From NCBI GenBank assembly GCA_016935365.1, contig JAFGRB010000275.1, forward strand, positions 1 to 63,295: DNA of 63,295 nt. Direction: 5' to 3'. Source of the stretch: Deltaproteobacteria bacterium. GTDB taxonomy: Bacteria; Myxococcota; B64-G9. The position numbers and the translations under genes were made by a program. Under the pieces are notes generated by a model. The model did not search any database and was not told where the DNA came from. It saw only the letters and a list, made by a program, of their open reading frames with translations. Positions 43,738-52,446 of the stretch are shown here, piece by piece. The stretch's first letter is position 1. Each line of letters begins with the position of its first letter.

Positions 43738-44376
43738 TCACCGGGATCTCCCCAGCGCGCGGTCGATCTCCGCGACCGTCGCGACCTGGAGGCCCTGGAA
43801 TCCGCACAGCATGCTGATGACGAAGACGTAGCGGCCCTTCGGATCGACGAAGGGCCCCGCGCAGCGGCCCGTCTCCATGACCGTCACGCTTCCGGGCGCG
43901 GCCTCCTGGAAGACGACCTTCCGTTTCTTCCCCCGCAGCGCCACCAGCTTCCTGGGTGCAAAGGCCAGATCCTCGCGCTTCTCGCCCTCTTCGAGCGCGA
44001 AGGCGATGCCCAGCGACGCGATCCCCTTCGAGCTGGGGTAGTCGGGATCGATGCGGTAGCCCGCCTTCTCGAGATGCTCCGAGATCCGGCGCCAGTTCTT
44101 GCCGCGCGGCGTCTTCGGGCCGGGCCTGCACTCCTCCGAATCTCCGCACACGCCGTGCTCCTCGACTCGCTGCCCGGTCTTCAGGTCGTAGATCCGGATG
44201 TCGATCGAGTCCTGTTCGCCGCCGTGCTGGCGGGACTCGCGCAGGATCACGCGGCTGCCGTCGGTGCTGAAGCCGACCAGCCTCACGTCGTATTCCGCCT
44301 CGCAGGCCAGCGCGTCGGCGAGGGGGGTGAGCGCGAAGATCGAGACGAGCAGGATCGCAATCGCCGCGCTTCGCAA
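43738..44376 (-). CDS. exported protein of unknown function
   Basis: I choose TTG as the start because it follows a strong GAGGAGGTGGAG and leads directly into a signal peptide cleaved near ADALA-C. ATG codons further upstream would add a basic, implausible leader that runs through the divergent promoter. The mature 190 residues have four cysteines and a beta-strand-rich middle (FSTDGSRVILRESR, DIRIYDLKTG, KGRYVFVISML) reminiscent of a few propeller blades. No family was recognised. Confidence 0.65.
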   Translation of the reverse strand: MRSAAIAILLVSIFALTPLADALACEAEYDVRLVGFSTDGSRVILRESRQHGGEQDSIDIRIYDLKTGQRVEEHGVCGDSEECRPGPKTPRGKNWRRISEHLEKAGYRIDPDYPSSKGIASLGIAFALEEGEKREDLAFAPRKLVALRGKKRKVVFQEAAPGSVTVMETGRCAGPFVDPKGRYVFVISMLCGFQGLQVATVAEIDRALGRSR

Positions 44377-44444
44377 CGGGCTCCACCTCCTCTGCTGTCT
44401 ATAGCACGATGCGGTCGCGGCGGAAAGCCACATCGGGAGGAACG

Positions 44445-44475
44445 TTGACACCGGTCTGTAAGACCGGAGTAGAAT
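44445..44475 (+). promoter_or_regulatory. MerR-type promoter architecture (19-bp spacer with central dyad)
   Basis: TTGACA and TAGAAT are separated by 19 bp, too long for simple sigma-70 recognition. The spacer contains the perfect dyad CCGGTCT-GTA-AGACCGG. A long spacer with a dyad centred in it is the hallmark of promoters activated by MerR-family DNA-distorting regulators. No merR-like gene is in the window. Confidence 0.5.
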
Positions 44476-44500
44476 GCGGGCATCAGCAGGAATGGAGTCG

Positions 44501-45175
44501 ATGGTGAGAGCCGAGTCGAGGGAGACGAGCCGCTCTTCTGTGTCTCGATCGATGGTCGTCGTATTTTTCTTCTTCACCTGCACGGCGACGCATGCAGAGC
44601 CGGCCGCCGATTCGAGGAAGGAGCCCATGAGAATCACGCCGGAGCACGCCGCGAAGGCGGTCAGCGATGCCGCTGGCGAGCCGGTCGATCCGGAGCATAT
44701 CCACCTGATGGAGCCGAGCGAGCTTCCGGGGACGATCGTGGTGAGTCAGCACTGGACGACCCACAGCGCCATCCTGCGGGGCGTCTTCGTCGATGGCGAG
44801 TTCGGCAGCGCCGAGGATCAGCTCGGCAAGGCGCTCGCCAGGGCGGGCTGGGCTGAGGCTGATGAGACCCAGCGCGGCAAGCTGGCGCTCGCCTGGGTGG
44901 AGCACGTCCTGTACGGATATTCCGGACACGTGCTTCGAGAGGCGAGTCACGTCTTCGGAAAGAAGGGCAGGCCGAAGTTCTCGCCGCCGGCGACTGCAGC
45001 TCGAGCGGATGGCTCCATCCGCGTCTCCCTCTGGCTTCGAGAGGTCGAGGCGGGCAAGTCCGGGACCAAGGCGTTCTGGCAGGCGGAGGTCGTGGTGGCT
45101 TCCGATGGCGGCGCTCTGACAGCCCGCAGCTTGCATCGCTTCGAGGTCTCGAACCGGGAGCTGTTTCGGCGCTGA
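44501..45175 (+). CDS. exported protein of unknown function behind a MerR-type promoter
   Basis: Several ATGs are in frame. This one lies 9 bp after AGGA and about 20 bp after the predicted transcription start; a later ATG at 44552 would give a more compact signal peptide. The hydrophobic stretch VVVFFFFTCTATHA followed by E looks like a signal sequence cut at THA. The mature protein of about 190 residues is soluble and mixed alpha/beta, with a motif-free central helix region (LALAWVEHVLYGYSGHVL) and a basic C-terminus. No family was recognised. Confidence 0.65.
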   Translation: MVRAESRETSRSSVSRSMVVVFFFFTCTATHAEPAADSRKEPMRITPEHAAKAVSDAAGEPVDPEHIHLMEPSELPGTIVVSQHWTTHSAILRGVFVDGEFGSAEDQLGKALARAGWAEADETQRGKLALAWVEHVLYGYSGHVLREASHVFGKKGRPKFSPPATAARADGSIRVSLWLREVEAGKSGTKAFWQAEVVVASDGGALTARSLHRFEVSNRELFRR

Positions 45176-45188
45176 GCTGAGATGACCC

Positions 45189-46427
45189 CTAGCGCAGCTC
45201 GACCACCCAGACCGCGTCGTCCTTGGCGAATCCATACTCCTTGGTCGGCGGCAGCAGGATGATCTTGCCGTCCGCGCTCGAGACCGCCACCTCGGGCGAG
45301 AAGTAGTCCTCCTTGTCGGAGAAGGCCTTCTTGGCCTGGACGCGCTCCAGGCGCTTGAGCGACGGCCAGGCGCGGATCTCCGCCTGCCGCCCGTGGGCGA
45401 AGGCGAAAAGGCGCTTGTCGTCGGCCGACAGGACCAGCTTGTGGATCTTGCGCACGCACTGGACCTGGCGGACCTGCTTCTTCGCGCGCAGGTCGTAGAG
45501 GGTCAGCAGGCCCATCTGGTTGCTGGCCACGGCCATGAAGTGGCCCTGGCGGTCGATGGCGCAGCCGTACGGCGTCGGCGGTACGGGCAGGCTGAAGTGG
45601 GTCTTGTCGGTCGTGTCGAGCACGTGCATGCGGGCCTGGGGATCGCCTTTCTCCGAGTACTCGCGGAAGGAGAAGAAGCGAAAGCGCGGTCCCGCGTCGA
45701 TCCGGAGACCGGAGGCGACCCGTTTGTTCTCGCTGGGCGGCGTGTCGAAGCGATGGTCGAAGTCGATGGCCCGCTTCTGGATGTCCACGGACAGGAGTCG
45801 GATGCGGGCGAGCTGCTTGCCGTCCGAGGTGGGGATGCGCCACATCGAGCAGAACCAGTGGCGCTGTCCGCCCGGCTCCGGTCCGACGCTGACCAAGTAG
45901 TAGTCGTGGTGCTGCGCCCGGCTGCCCTCGGCCTGCTCGAGCAGCAGCGACCAGTCGAGCTCGCCGGTCTTCGGATCGAAGGCGATATAATGATGGCGGT
46001 TCTTCCAGGCCCGGGTCTGCTTGTCCTCGAACTTGTCGCGCAGCAGCAGACCGCCCGTGCCCGCATCGGGATCCAGCGCCACCAGCCAGCTGTCGAAGGT
46101 CGGGAACTTCTGGTCGGCTTTGTTGGCCCAGGTGGGCCCGGCGAAGAAGAGACCGGCCCATTTCTCGGTGTAGAGGGGATCGAACGGCAAGCGGAGGTCG
46201 AGCGCCATGCGGGCCTGGAAGTCGATGATGTGGTAGCGCCTCGCCGCCATGGGCTTGTCGCCTTCGCCCCACTCGGGCTCGTCGTGGACCAGGGCCAGGC
46301 GGTCCGGCTGGATCAGCTTGTAGCATCTGGAGGTCTTGACCTCGATCCTCTTGAGCGGTCGGATGCCTTGGGCCTGTGCGGATGCGGTGGCGAGCAGGAT
46401 GCAGGCCATCCACGAGAAGCTCCTCAT
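45189..46427 (-). CDS. exported beta-propeller-like protein
   Basis: ATG after GGAGGAA gives a signal peptide cleaved at AQA-QG. The 390-residue mature chain shows seven to eight recurring strands of the type LSADDKRLFAFA, SADGKIILLPP and FDPKTGELDWSLLL, which suggest a WD40- or YVTN-like beta-propeller. No metal-binding or catalytic motif was seen. It probably resides in the periplasm. Its stop is 13 bp from that of the convergent gene. Confidence 0.75.
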   Translation of the reverse strand: MRSFSWMACILLATASAQAQGIRPLKRIEVKTSRCYKLIQPDRLALVHDEPEWGEGDKPMAARRYHIIDFQARMALDLRLPFDPLYTEKWAGLFFAGPTWANKADQKFPTFDSWLVALDPDAGTGGLLLRDKFEDKQTRAWKNRHHYIAFDPKTGELDWSLLLEQAEGSRAQHHDYYLVSVGPEPGGQRHWFCSMWRIPTSDGKQLARIRLLSVDIQKRAIDFDHRFDTPPSENKRVASGLRIDAGPRFRFFSFREYSEKGDPQARMHVLDTTDKTHFSLPVPPTPYGCAIDRQGHFMAVASNQMGLLTLYDLRAKKQVRQVQCVRKIHKLVLSADDKRLFAFAHGRQAEIRAWPSLKRLERVQAKKAFSDKEDYFSPEVAVSSADGKIILLPPTKEYGFAKDDAVWVVELR

Positions 46428-46556
46428 GTGCGTTCCTCCGGGTTGGATGCGAAGGGCAGCATGGCATGCCCGCGGGGACTGCGCAAGGCCTTGAAGCTGT
46501 GCCGGCGGCGTGCAAAGCTCGCCCGGAGCGGTCAGCACGGATGCGAGGAGGTGCGA

Positions 46557-47342
46557 ATGCTACCGAGTCGGATCTTTCTCTTGAGCGCGACCGTGGGCGT
46601 GCTCGGTCAGGCCACCGCCCTGGGCCTGGCCACCTGGGGAGAGATGCCCAAGACCATCTGGCCGAGGCTGGTCTTCGGGCTGGGCGCGTTCGCCCTGGTG
46701 ATGGCCGGGATGGCCCAGGCCCACAGCAAGGGGCGCTCGACGTTTCTGGGCGCCTTCTTCGGCCTCTTCAGCGTCTTCGGCCTGCTGCTCTTCGGCCTGG
46801 TGGGTGCCCGCTCGCGCGAGCGCAAGGACGAGGGCTGGATCCCCGGCGACGGCGAGCTGCTCAAGGCCGCCGAGAGCGGCGATCTGGAGTCGGTCGAGGC
46901 CCGGCTCGCCCAGGGTGCACCCCTCGACGGGCGCAACCGCGAGGGCCGCACCGCCCTGCACGTCGCCCTGGAGGCCGGGCATGCCAAGGTGGCAGCCAGG
47001 CTGATCGAACGCGGGGCCGGTGTGGATCTGCGGGACCGGCAGGGCAACTCGCCCCTGCACCTGGCAGCCGAGATGGGCTCGGCCTCCCTGATCGAGTCGC
47101 TGCTCGACCGCGGGGCCGAGATCGATGCCCGGGGCAACGACGGCTGGACGCCGCTGCACTGCGCTGCCGCCTGGAACGCCAAGTCGGTCGTCCAGACCCT
47201 GGTCGAGCGGGGAGCGGATCTGGAGGCGGTCAACGACAAGGGATTGACCCCCTGCAGGCAAGCCGAGTTCGAGCAACACCCCGAGACCGCCGATCTGCTC
47301 CGCAGCCTGGCCCGCGAACGGCAGAGCGGGTCTGCGAGCTGA
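46557..47342 (+). CDS. membrane-anchored ankyrin-repeat protein
   Basis: ATG after GAGGAGGTG. The first 85 residues hold three hydrophobic helices (about 5-25, 38-55 and 63-82). Residues about 95-250 form five ankyrin repeats with clear G-R-T-A-L-H, N-S-P-L-H-L-A-A and G-W-T-P-L-H-C-A-A motifs, presumably a protein-docking surface. It is similar in repeat sequence to the ankyrin lipoprotein at 49 kb. The metallopeptidase gene follows at 60 bp. Confidence 0.85.
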   Translation: MLPSRIFLLSATVGVLGQATALGLATWGEMPKTIWPRLVFGLGAFALVMAGMAQAHSKGRSTFLGAFFGLFSVFGLLLFGLVGARSRERKDEGWIPGDGELLKAAESGDLESVEARLAQGAPLDGRNREGRTALHVALEAGHAKVAARLIERGAGVDLRDRQGNSPLHLAAEMGSASLIESLLDRGAEIDARGNDGWTPLHCAAAWNAKSVVQTLVERGADLEAVNDKGLTPCRQAEFEQHPETADLLRSLARERQSGSAS

Positions 47343-47401
47343 GCTTCTGCTCCGCTGCGGGCAGCGGAACCTGACCGAGAGGGTGCTGTCCAAGCCGGGT
47401 C

Positions 47402-48943
47402 GTGTCCAGGCTCGGCGACAATCCCCCCGTGATCGGCCTGCTGCTGATCGCCTGCTTCTGCGCGGGCATGGACCGGCTGCTCGGAAGCGACGGCCGGGAG
47501 TGCCTGCCCGTCCAGGGGCTCCACCTGGTCGCGGGCGTGGACCGGTCCTATGCGGGTAGCTACGCATCGGATCCGCGTTTCCTCAGGCGGCTCGCGGGCG
47601 TACACCTGGTCCGGGAGCGGGCGATCCTGCGGGGCAGCCAGACGAGCGGTCTGGACCTCGCCGACTCGGACGACTTCGTCCTGCGCTTCAAGGACGCGGA
47701 GCCCGGCTCGTCCTTCGGCGCCTCCAACCGGCCGGTGCGCACCCAGGACCGCGAGGTGCACTTGGTCACCCTCTCGGCCGAGCAGTTCGTGATCGGCGTG
47801 ATGGACCTGGAGTCCACCCTGACGCACGAGTATGTCCACTGCGCCATGCGCGAGCGGCTGGGAGAGCGGCGATACCGTGCGCTGCCGCGCTGGGTGCGGG
47901 AGGGGGCCGCCGTATGGGCGGCCGGGCAGCTCGACGAGCTCGGCCGCAACCTGGTGGCCAGGGCCTTCATGGAGAGGACCGATCCGGAGCGCCTGCTGTC
48001 GATCTGCCTTCGCGAGCCGGACGAGTACATGCGAGACGCCCTCACATTCGCCTACCTGGAGCACGAGCACGGCGCGGACGCCGTCCGCCGGCTGATCGCG
48101 GACTGGTCGAATGGCGCGGGGGTCGAGGATGCGCTCAGGGCGCAGACCGGCCTCGGCCTCGCCCAGCTCGAGCGGAGAAGCGCCCGGTTCTCGCAGGCGT
48201 ACTACCAGGAGCTCGTAGGGTCGAGCGGGCTCGAGGACTTCCTGGCGGCCGAGCAGCTGGCGATGCGGGGAGACTGGCAAGGCGGCGTGGCGCTGCTCGC
48301 GGATCTCGCCGAGCGACGACCCGGATGCCTGCTCGCACCCCAGGCCCGCTACTGGATGGGCCGCCTGTCGGAGCAGAACGGCCGGTATGCGGGCGCGGCC
48401 GAGGCCTATGCGGCTCTGCTGCAGCACCACCCGGATCAGCTGGGCCTGCAGGACGACGCCCGGATCCGCCTGGCGCGCTGCCTGTGCCGCATGGATCGCT
48501 GCGAGCTGGCCCTGGATCGCCTCGAGACCTTCTTCACGGGCGAGCCGCCCGAGTCGGTCCTCGCCGAGGCGCGCTTCGCGATCGGAGAGGCGCAGTACAA
48601 GCTGGGGGTATTCGATCAGTCGGCGCGCAACCTGCGCCAGGCGGTGATGCTCCGCTCGCGGCACTCGCACGAGGCCCTGGCCTATCTCTGCCTGGCTTGC
48701 CTGCACGCGGGGCATCCCAGGCAGAGCAGGCTCGTCTTCTCCGAGCTGGCAGCCCGCTGCCCCGGCTACCGGCGCCTGCCCGAGATACGGCGAGAGATCG
48801 AGCTCGCCGAGCGGCTCGCCCAGGATCTCCCCCCCATGCTGATCCGGGACGCCGGATCGGCGCGCAAATCAAGGAGCTGCGCCGAAGTCGATCGGAGGTG
48901 TGGCTCTCCACGTCGAGCATCGACTTCGGTGCTGCGACGCTGA
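47402..48943 (+). CDS. HEXXH metallopeptidase-like protein with TPR-like tail
   Basis: The frame opens with GTG and lacks a clear ribosome site, so the start is uncertain. A short hydrophobic N-terminus (IGLLLIACFCAG) may be a signal or lipoprotein sequence. The HEYVH zinc motif (His142, Glu143, His146) and a downstream Glu167 in WVREGAA match the peptidase MA/gluzincin pattern. From about residue 270, paired helices with LDRLETFF and YKLGVFDQSARNLR give three or four TPR units, as in several bacterial MA-type peptidases. The last 25 codons are basic, overlap an 11-bp inverted repeat and look unlike the rest, so the true end may be altered. Confidence 0.75.
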   Translation: MSRLGDNPPVIGLLLIACFCAGMDRLLGSDGRECLPVQGLHLVAGVDRSYAGSYASDPRFLRRLAGVHLVRERAILRGSQTSGLDLADSDDFVLRFKDAEPGSSFGASNRPVRTQDREVHLVTLSAEQFVIGVMDLESTLTHEYVHCAMRERLGERRYRALPRWVREGAAVWAAGQLDELGRNLVARAFMERTDPERLLSICLREPDEYMRDALTFAYLEHEHGADAVRRLIADWSNGAGVEDALRAQTGLGLAQLERRSARFSQAYYQELVGSSGLEDFLAAEQLAMRGDWQGGVALLADLAERRPGCLLAPQARYWMGRLSEQNGRYAGAAEAYAALLQHHPDQLGLQDDARIRLARCLCRMDRCELALDRLETFFTGEPPESVLAEARFAIGEAQYKLGVFDQSARNLRQAVMLRSRHSHEALAYLCLACLHAGHPRQSRLVFSELAARCPGYRRLPEIRREIELAERLAQDLPPMLIRDAGSARKSRSCAEVDRRCGSPRRASTSVLRR

Positions 48944-48950
48944 GTTGCGA

Positions 48951-49052
48951 GACGAGGTGGGTGCATATCCCTACGGTCCATTGAATTGAAGGCCTGCTGT
49001 ACGGGTTGTCCGTCGATGGTCGGAAACTGGGATTTGCACCCAGACGAGGTGG
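48951..49052. repeat. MITE-like structure: inverted repeats inside direct repeats
   Basis: GGGTGCATATCCC (48959-48971) and GGGATTTGCACCC (49029-49041) are 13-bp inverted repeats with one mismatch. The direct repeat GACGAGGTGG lies outside each (48951-48960 and 49043-49052). A second 11-bp inverted repeat lies at 48882-48892 and 48919-48929. The 120-bp gap around it holds no gene. This resembles a degenerate miniature transposable element. Confidence 0.45.
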
Positions 49053-49063
49053 CGGATCCGGGC

Positions 49064-49903
49064 TCACCTGCGCCCGCCCCGAGCGCGCAATGCCCGGGCG
49101 ATGCTCTCCCGCTGCATGTACTCGGCCGCCCGGAGCGGGGTCCAGCCCTTCTTGCTGCGGGCGTTGACCTTTGCGCCGCGCGCGAGCAGCAGCTCGGCCA
49201 CGGGCAGGCTGGCCGCGAGGTGCAGGGGGCTCTCGCCCGCGTCATCCCGGGCATTCACCAGGGCACCGGCTTCCAGCAGGAGCTGGGCGGTGGCCTGGCT
49301 GCCCTTGTCCGCGGCTGCGTGGAGGGGGGTGCGGCCGTTCTTGCTGCGGGCGTCGACCGCAGCGCCGTGCGCGAGGAGCAGACGGCAGATCGGAAGCGAG
49401 GCGCGGCCCGCAGCGACGTACAGGGGCGTGCGCCCCTTGCCGTCGCGCGCATCGACCGCAGCGCCGCGAGCGATGATCCGTTCCGCCAGCGGGGCGTGCT
49501 CGAAGTGGACCGCATAATGCAGGGCGCTCAGGCCCTTGTCGTCGCAGGCCTCGACGTCGGCCCCCCGCTCGACGAGCAGCGTCATGAGCTCCATCCGACC
49601 CGCCTGGGCTGCGGCCATCAGGGCCGTGTTGCCCGAGCGGCCTCGCGCGTCGATGCTCGCGCCCGCGTCCAGCAGCGCGACCAGCACCTCGCGCTGGCCG
49701 TCGCTGGCCGCCCAGTACAGGCCCGTCCGGCCCTGCGGGTCCGCGTGATCCGGGTGCGTGTCCCAGTGCAGGTGGGCGCGGACCTCGTCGACCCTGCCCG
49801 AGCGGACCGCCTCGAAGTAGATGCTCTGCGGCCGGGGTGGCTGCTCGCAGGCCGAGAGCAGGCTCATGGCCAGGCAGACAGAGATCAGGACGCGAGCGGA
49901 CAT
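49064..49903 (-). CDS. ankyrin-repeat lipoprotein
   Basis: ATG after GGGAGG gives a signal peptide with lipobox LSAC. Residues about 28-275 contain seven to eight ankyrin repeats with canonical G-N-T-A-L-M-A-A, G-R-T-P-L-H-A-A and A-V-D-A-R motifs. The protein is thus a periplasmic or surface-exposed ankyrin array, which is unusual since most ankyrin proteins are cytoplasmic, although such lipoproteins are known in bacteria. It converges on the metallopeptidase gene. Confidence 0.87.
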   Translation of the reverse strand: MSARVLISVCLAMSLLSACEQPPRPQSIYFEAVRSGRVDEVRAHLHWDTHPDHADPQGRTGLYWAASDGQREVLVALLDAGASIDARGRSGNTALMAAAQAGRMELMTLLVERGADVEACDDKGLSALHYAVHFEHAPLAERIIARGAAVDARDGKGRTPLYVAAGRASLPICRLLLAHGAAVDARSKNGRTPLHAAADKGSQATAQLLLEAGALVNARDDAGESPLHLAASLPVAELLLARGAKVNARSKKGWTPLRAAEYMQRESIARALRARGGRR

Positions 49904-49952
49904 GCGAAGAACCTCCCGGGGGCGCCCATACGGCTCCCAGGATATTGCCTCG

Positions 49953-49981
49953 TTGTCGGTCTGTGCAAGTTGGAGTAGAGT
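49953..49981 (+). promoter_or_regulatory. promoter of the clostripain-like lipoprotein gene
   Basis: TTGTCG and TAGAGT are 17 bp apart, 33 bp before the ATG, with CAGGAGG as the ribosome site in between. Confidence 0.5.
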
Positions 49982-50014
49982 CGGGGCTGGTCGGCGATTC
50001 TCAGGAGGTGCAAG

Positions 50015-51709
50015 ATGAAGACAGCCATTGTCTGTCTGGCGAGCTTGCTCGTGCTGCTCTCGGCCTGCGGTGGAGGTGGGTCGGACTGCCCGACTTGCGA
50101 CAGCCCGCCCGCGGATACCTGCAAGGACGCGAACACCCTCTTGCAGTACCCGGCCAGCGGTCGGTGCGTGGACGGAGAGTGTGTCTACGAGCCCCAGGAG
50201 GCGGTCTGCGAGCACGGCTGCGAGGCGGGCGCCTGTCAGGCCGTGACCTGTGCGGACATGGTCTGCGACATGCCGCCCGGGCCCTGCTACCAGGCTGCGG
50301 GCAGCTGCGTGGAGGATCCGGAGCCGCACTGCGTCTACACGCCCCTCGCCGATGGGACCGCTTGCGATGACGAGTCGTTCTGCAACGGGCACGAGACCTG
50401 CCAGCAAGGCAGCTGCGAGGACGGAGAGCCTTTCGCCTGTCCGCCCACCGCGGATCCGTGCGTGCGCATGGAGTGCGTCGAGGAGATCCAGGGCTGCGAG
50501 CGGCGGGAGCTGGCCGACGGCACGGAGTGTGACGATGGAGACCCGTGCACGGACAACGATGCCTGCCTGGCGGGCGTGTGCACGGGCGAGGACATCTGCG
50601 GTCAGGACGAGGTGGCGCTGATCTTCTACATGGCGGCCGACAACGACCTGGACGAGTACATGGAGCTGGACTGGCACGAGCTAGAGCAGGCGGACGTCGA
50701 CGGCGTGGACTGGCTGCGGGTCTTCGTGCTCATCGATCAGAGCCCCTACGCGGAGAGGTCCGACACGCGGCTGTACGAGATCCACGACGGGCAGAGCAGC
50801 GAGCTTGATGCGCTCCACCTGGGTCTGACGGTGGCCGGCCGGGAGGAGCTGGACATGGCGGACGCGAGCAACGTGACCGCCTTCATCCAGGACGTCAGGG
50901 CCGTCGTCGGGGGAGGGACGGCGATCTTTCTGATGATGAACGATCACGGCGACGGCTGGTGGCGCAAGGGGCCCGCGGACGAGCCGACCGGCAAGGGCTG
51001 CTGCTACGACGAGACCACGGGCTCGGATGTCTTCATCTCGAACCAGGATCTGCACGCGGCCGTGGCCGGCCAGGGCCTTGCGCTGATCGGCTTCGACGCC
51101 TGCCTGCAGGGCATGGCCGACGTGGCCTACGAGCTGCGGCAGGACGCGGAGATCATGATCGGCTCGCAGGAGCTCGAGGGCGCCTGGGGCTGGGCGTATG
51201 TCGATCTCCTGGACGCCTTCGGCCAGCAGGAGGACCACTCCCCGCTCCGCTTCGCCCAGCTGGCGGTCGACACCTACATCGCGCTCTGCCAGGAGGAGAG
51301 GGATGAGACCGGCACCCTGGCGGTCTACGATCTGGCCGCGATGGATGCGCTGGCCGGGGCAGCCACACCCGCAGCCTCGGCCCTGGCTGCGCTGAGCGGG
51401 AATGACTACTGGTCGATCTGCGACGACCTCGTCTGGTACGGATGCGATGGCTGGACCTGCGAGGAGTATGTCGATCTGGCCCAGCTCGTCGAGCTGGCCC
51501 GCAGCCTCGACCCCGGACACAGCTCGGCCTACGACGGCGTGCTGGCGGCGCTCGAAGAGGTCGTGCTCTACGAGGATCACGGTCGGTCCCATCCCGAGGC
51601 CCGCGGCATGAACGTGTACTTCCCCTGCGAGTACTATCCTTACGAGGAGTACGAGGACGTCTCCTGGGCCCAGGCGACGGGCTGGTGGGAGATGGTCAAC
51701 GCCCACTGA
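50015..51709 (+). CDS. clostripain-family (C11) cysteine protease lipoprotein
   Basis: ATG follows AGGAGGTG. The signal peptide ends in LLSAC, a lipobox followed by four glycines. Residues about 24-195 are Cys-rich modules (CDDGDPCT, CVYTP and others) similar to those of the subtilisin at 17.7 kb. The C11 peptidase domain starts at IFYMAADNDLDEYM. The catalytic dyad is His311 in NDHGDGW and Cys363 in GFDACLQG, followed by the expected GSQELEGAWGW. This gives an extracellular, lipid-anchored Arg-type protease. Its TGA abuts the TCA (reverse stop) of the convergent regulator gene with no gap. Confidence 0.92.
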   Translation: MKTAIVCLASLLVLLSACGGGGSDCPTCDSPPADTCKDANTLLQYPASGRCVDGECVYEPQEAVCEHGCEAGACQAVTCADMVCDMPPGPCYQAAGSCVEDPEPHCVYTPLADGTACDDESFCNGHETCQQGSCEDGEPFACPPTADPCVRMECVEEIQGCERRELADGTECDDGDPCTDNDACLAGVCTGEDICGQDEVALIFYMAADNDLDEYMELDWHELEQADVDGVDWLRVFVLIDQSPYAERSDTRLYEIHDGQSSELDALHLGLTVAGREELDMADASNVTAFIQDVRAVVGGGTAIFLMMNDHGDGWWRKGPADEPTGKGCCYDETTGSDVFISNQDLHAAVAGQGLALIGFDACLQGMADVAYELRQDAEIMIGSQELEGAWGWAYVDLLDAFGQQEDHSPLRFAQLAVDTYIALCQEERDETGTLAVYDLAAMDALAGAATPAASALAALSGNDYWSICDDLVWYGCDGWTCEEYVDLAQLVELARSLDPGHSSAYDGVLAALEEVVLYEDHGRSHPEARGMNVYFPCEYYPYEEYEDVSWAQATGWWEMVNAH

Positions 51710-52426
51710 TCACAGGTCCAGGGCCAGCATGTAGCCGACGCTCCGGACCGTGAGGATCCGCTCGGGTCTCCGCCCGGAGTCTCCGAGCTTCTTCCTCAAC
51801 CTGGAGATGTAGACGTCCAGGCTCCGCTCCGCTCTGTCCCAGGGGGTTCCGCGGACGATCATGTGCAGCTCGGGCCGGTGGACCACGTGGCCTGCGCGGT
51901 CGGCCAGCGTCCACAGGAGCTCGAACTCGTAGGCGGTCAGGGTGAGGTCGCGGCCGTCCAGGCTCGCCGTGCGCCTGGACGAGTCGATCACCAGGCCGCC
52001 CACCCGGATGCGGCGTCGCCAGCCGCGCTGCTCGGCCTCCTCGGTGTCCAGGACCCGCCTTCGCAGCAGGGCTTCGATATGGGCGAGGATGATGCCAGGG
52101 CTGACCGGCTTGGTGAGGTAGTCGTCCGCACCCAGGGTCAGGGCCTCGACCTGGCGCTCCTCCTCGCCGTAGGCGGTCAGCATCATGATCGGTCCGCTGT
52201 AGCCCGAGCGCACCCTTCTCAGCACCTCGAAGCCGTCCATGTCCGGCAGGCCCGCGTCCAGGACGACCAGACCGGGCTGCAGACCGAGGATGCGATCGAT
52301 GGCCCGGAAGCCCGAAGAGAGGATCTCGATCCGGTGTCTGGAGCGGGACTCCACGTACTTCTTGAGAATGTTGGCAAAGGGCAGGTTGTCCTCGACCAGG
52401 ATGATGTAGGCGCCGATCTCGCTCAT
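51710..52426 (-). CDS. OmpR/PhoB-family response regulator
   Basis: The receiver (about residues 5-120) has the acidic pocket LVEDN, phospho-acceptor Asp in VVLDAGLPDMDG and Lys in LTKPVS. The C-terminal winged helix has the OmpR signature LTAYEFELLWTL and RSLDVYISRLRKKLGD, so it is a DNA-binding transcription factor. The ATG lacks a ribosome site; a TTG start 57 bases upstream is possible, but it would run through the 10-bp direct repeats that look like this protein's own operator. It is divergent from the signalling operon and probably senses through one of that operon's kinases (inference). Confidence 0.88.
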   Translation of the reverse strand: MSEIGAYIILVEDNLPFANILKKYVESRSRHRIEILSSGFRAIDRILGLQPGLVVLDAGLPDMDGFEVLRRVRSGYSGPIMMLTAYGEEERQVEALTLGADDYLTKPVSPGIILAHIEALLRRRVLDTEEAEQRGWRRRIRVGGLVIDSSRRTASLDGRDLTLTAYEFELLWTLADRAGHVVHRPELHMIVRGTPWDRAERSLDVYISRLRKKLGDSGRRPERILTVRSVGYMLALDL

Positions 52427-52446
52427 CTGGGCATCTTTTACACTTC

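Noticed and set aside
48944-49063. A tRNA or small RNA in the repeat-rich gap
   Set aside because: The inverted repeats do not form a cloverleaf, and no T-loop or CCA-like end is visible.
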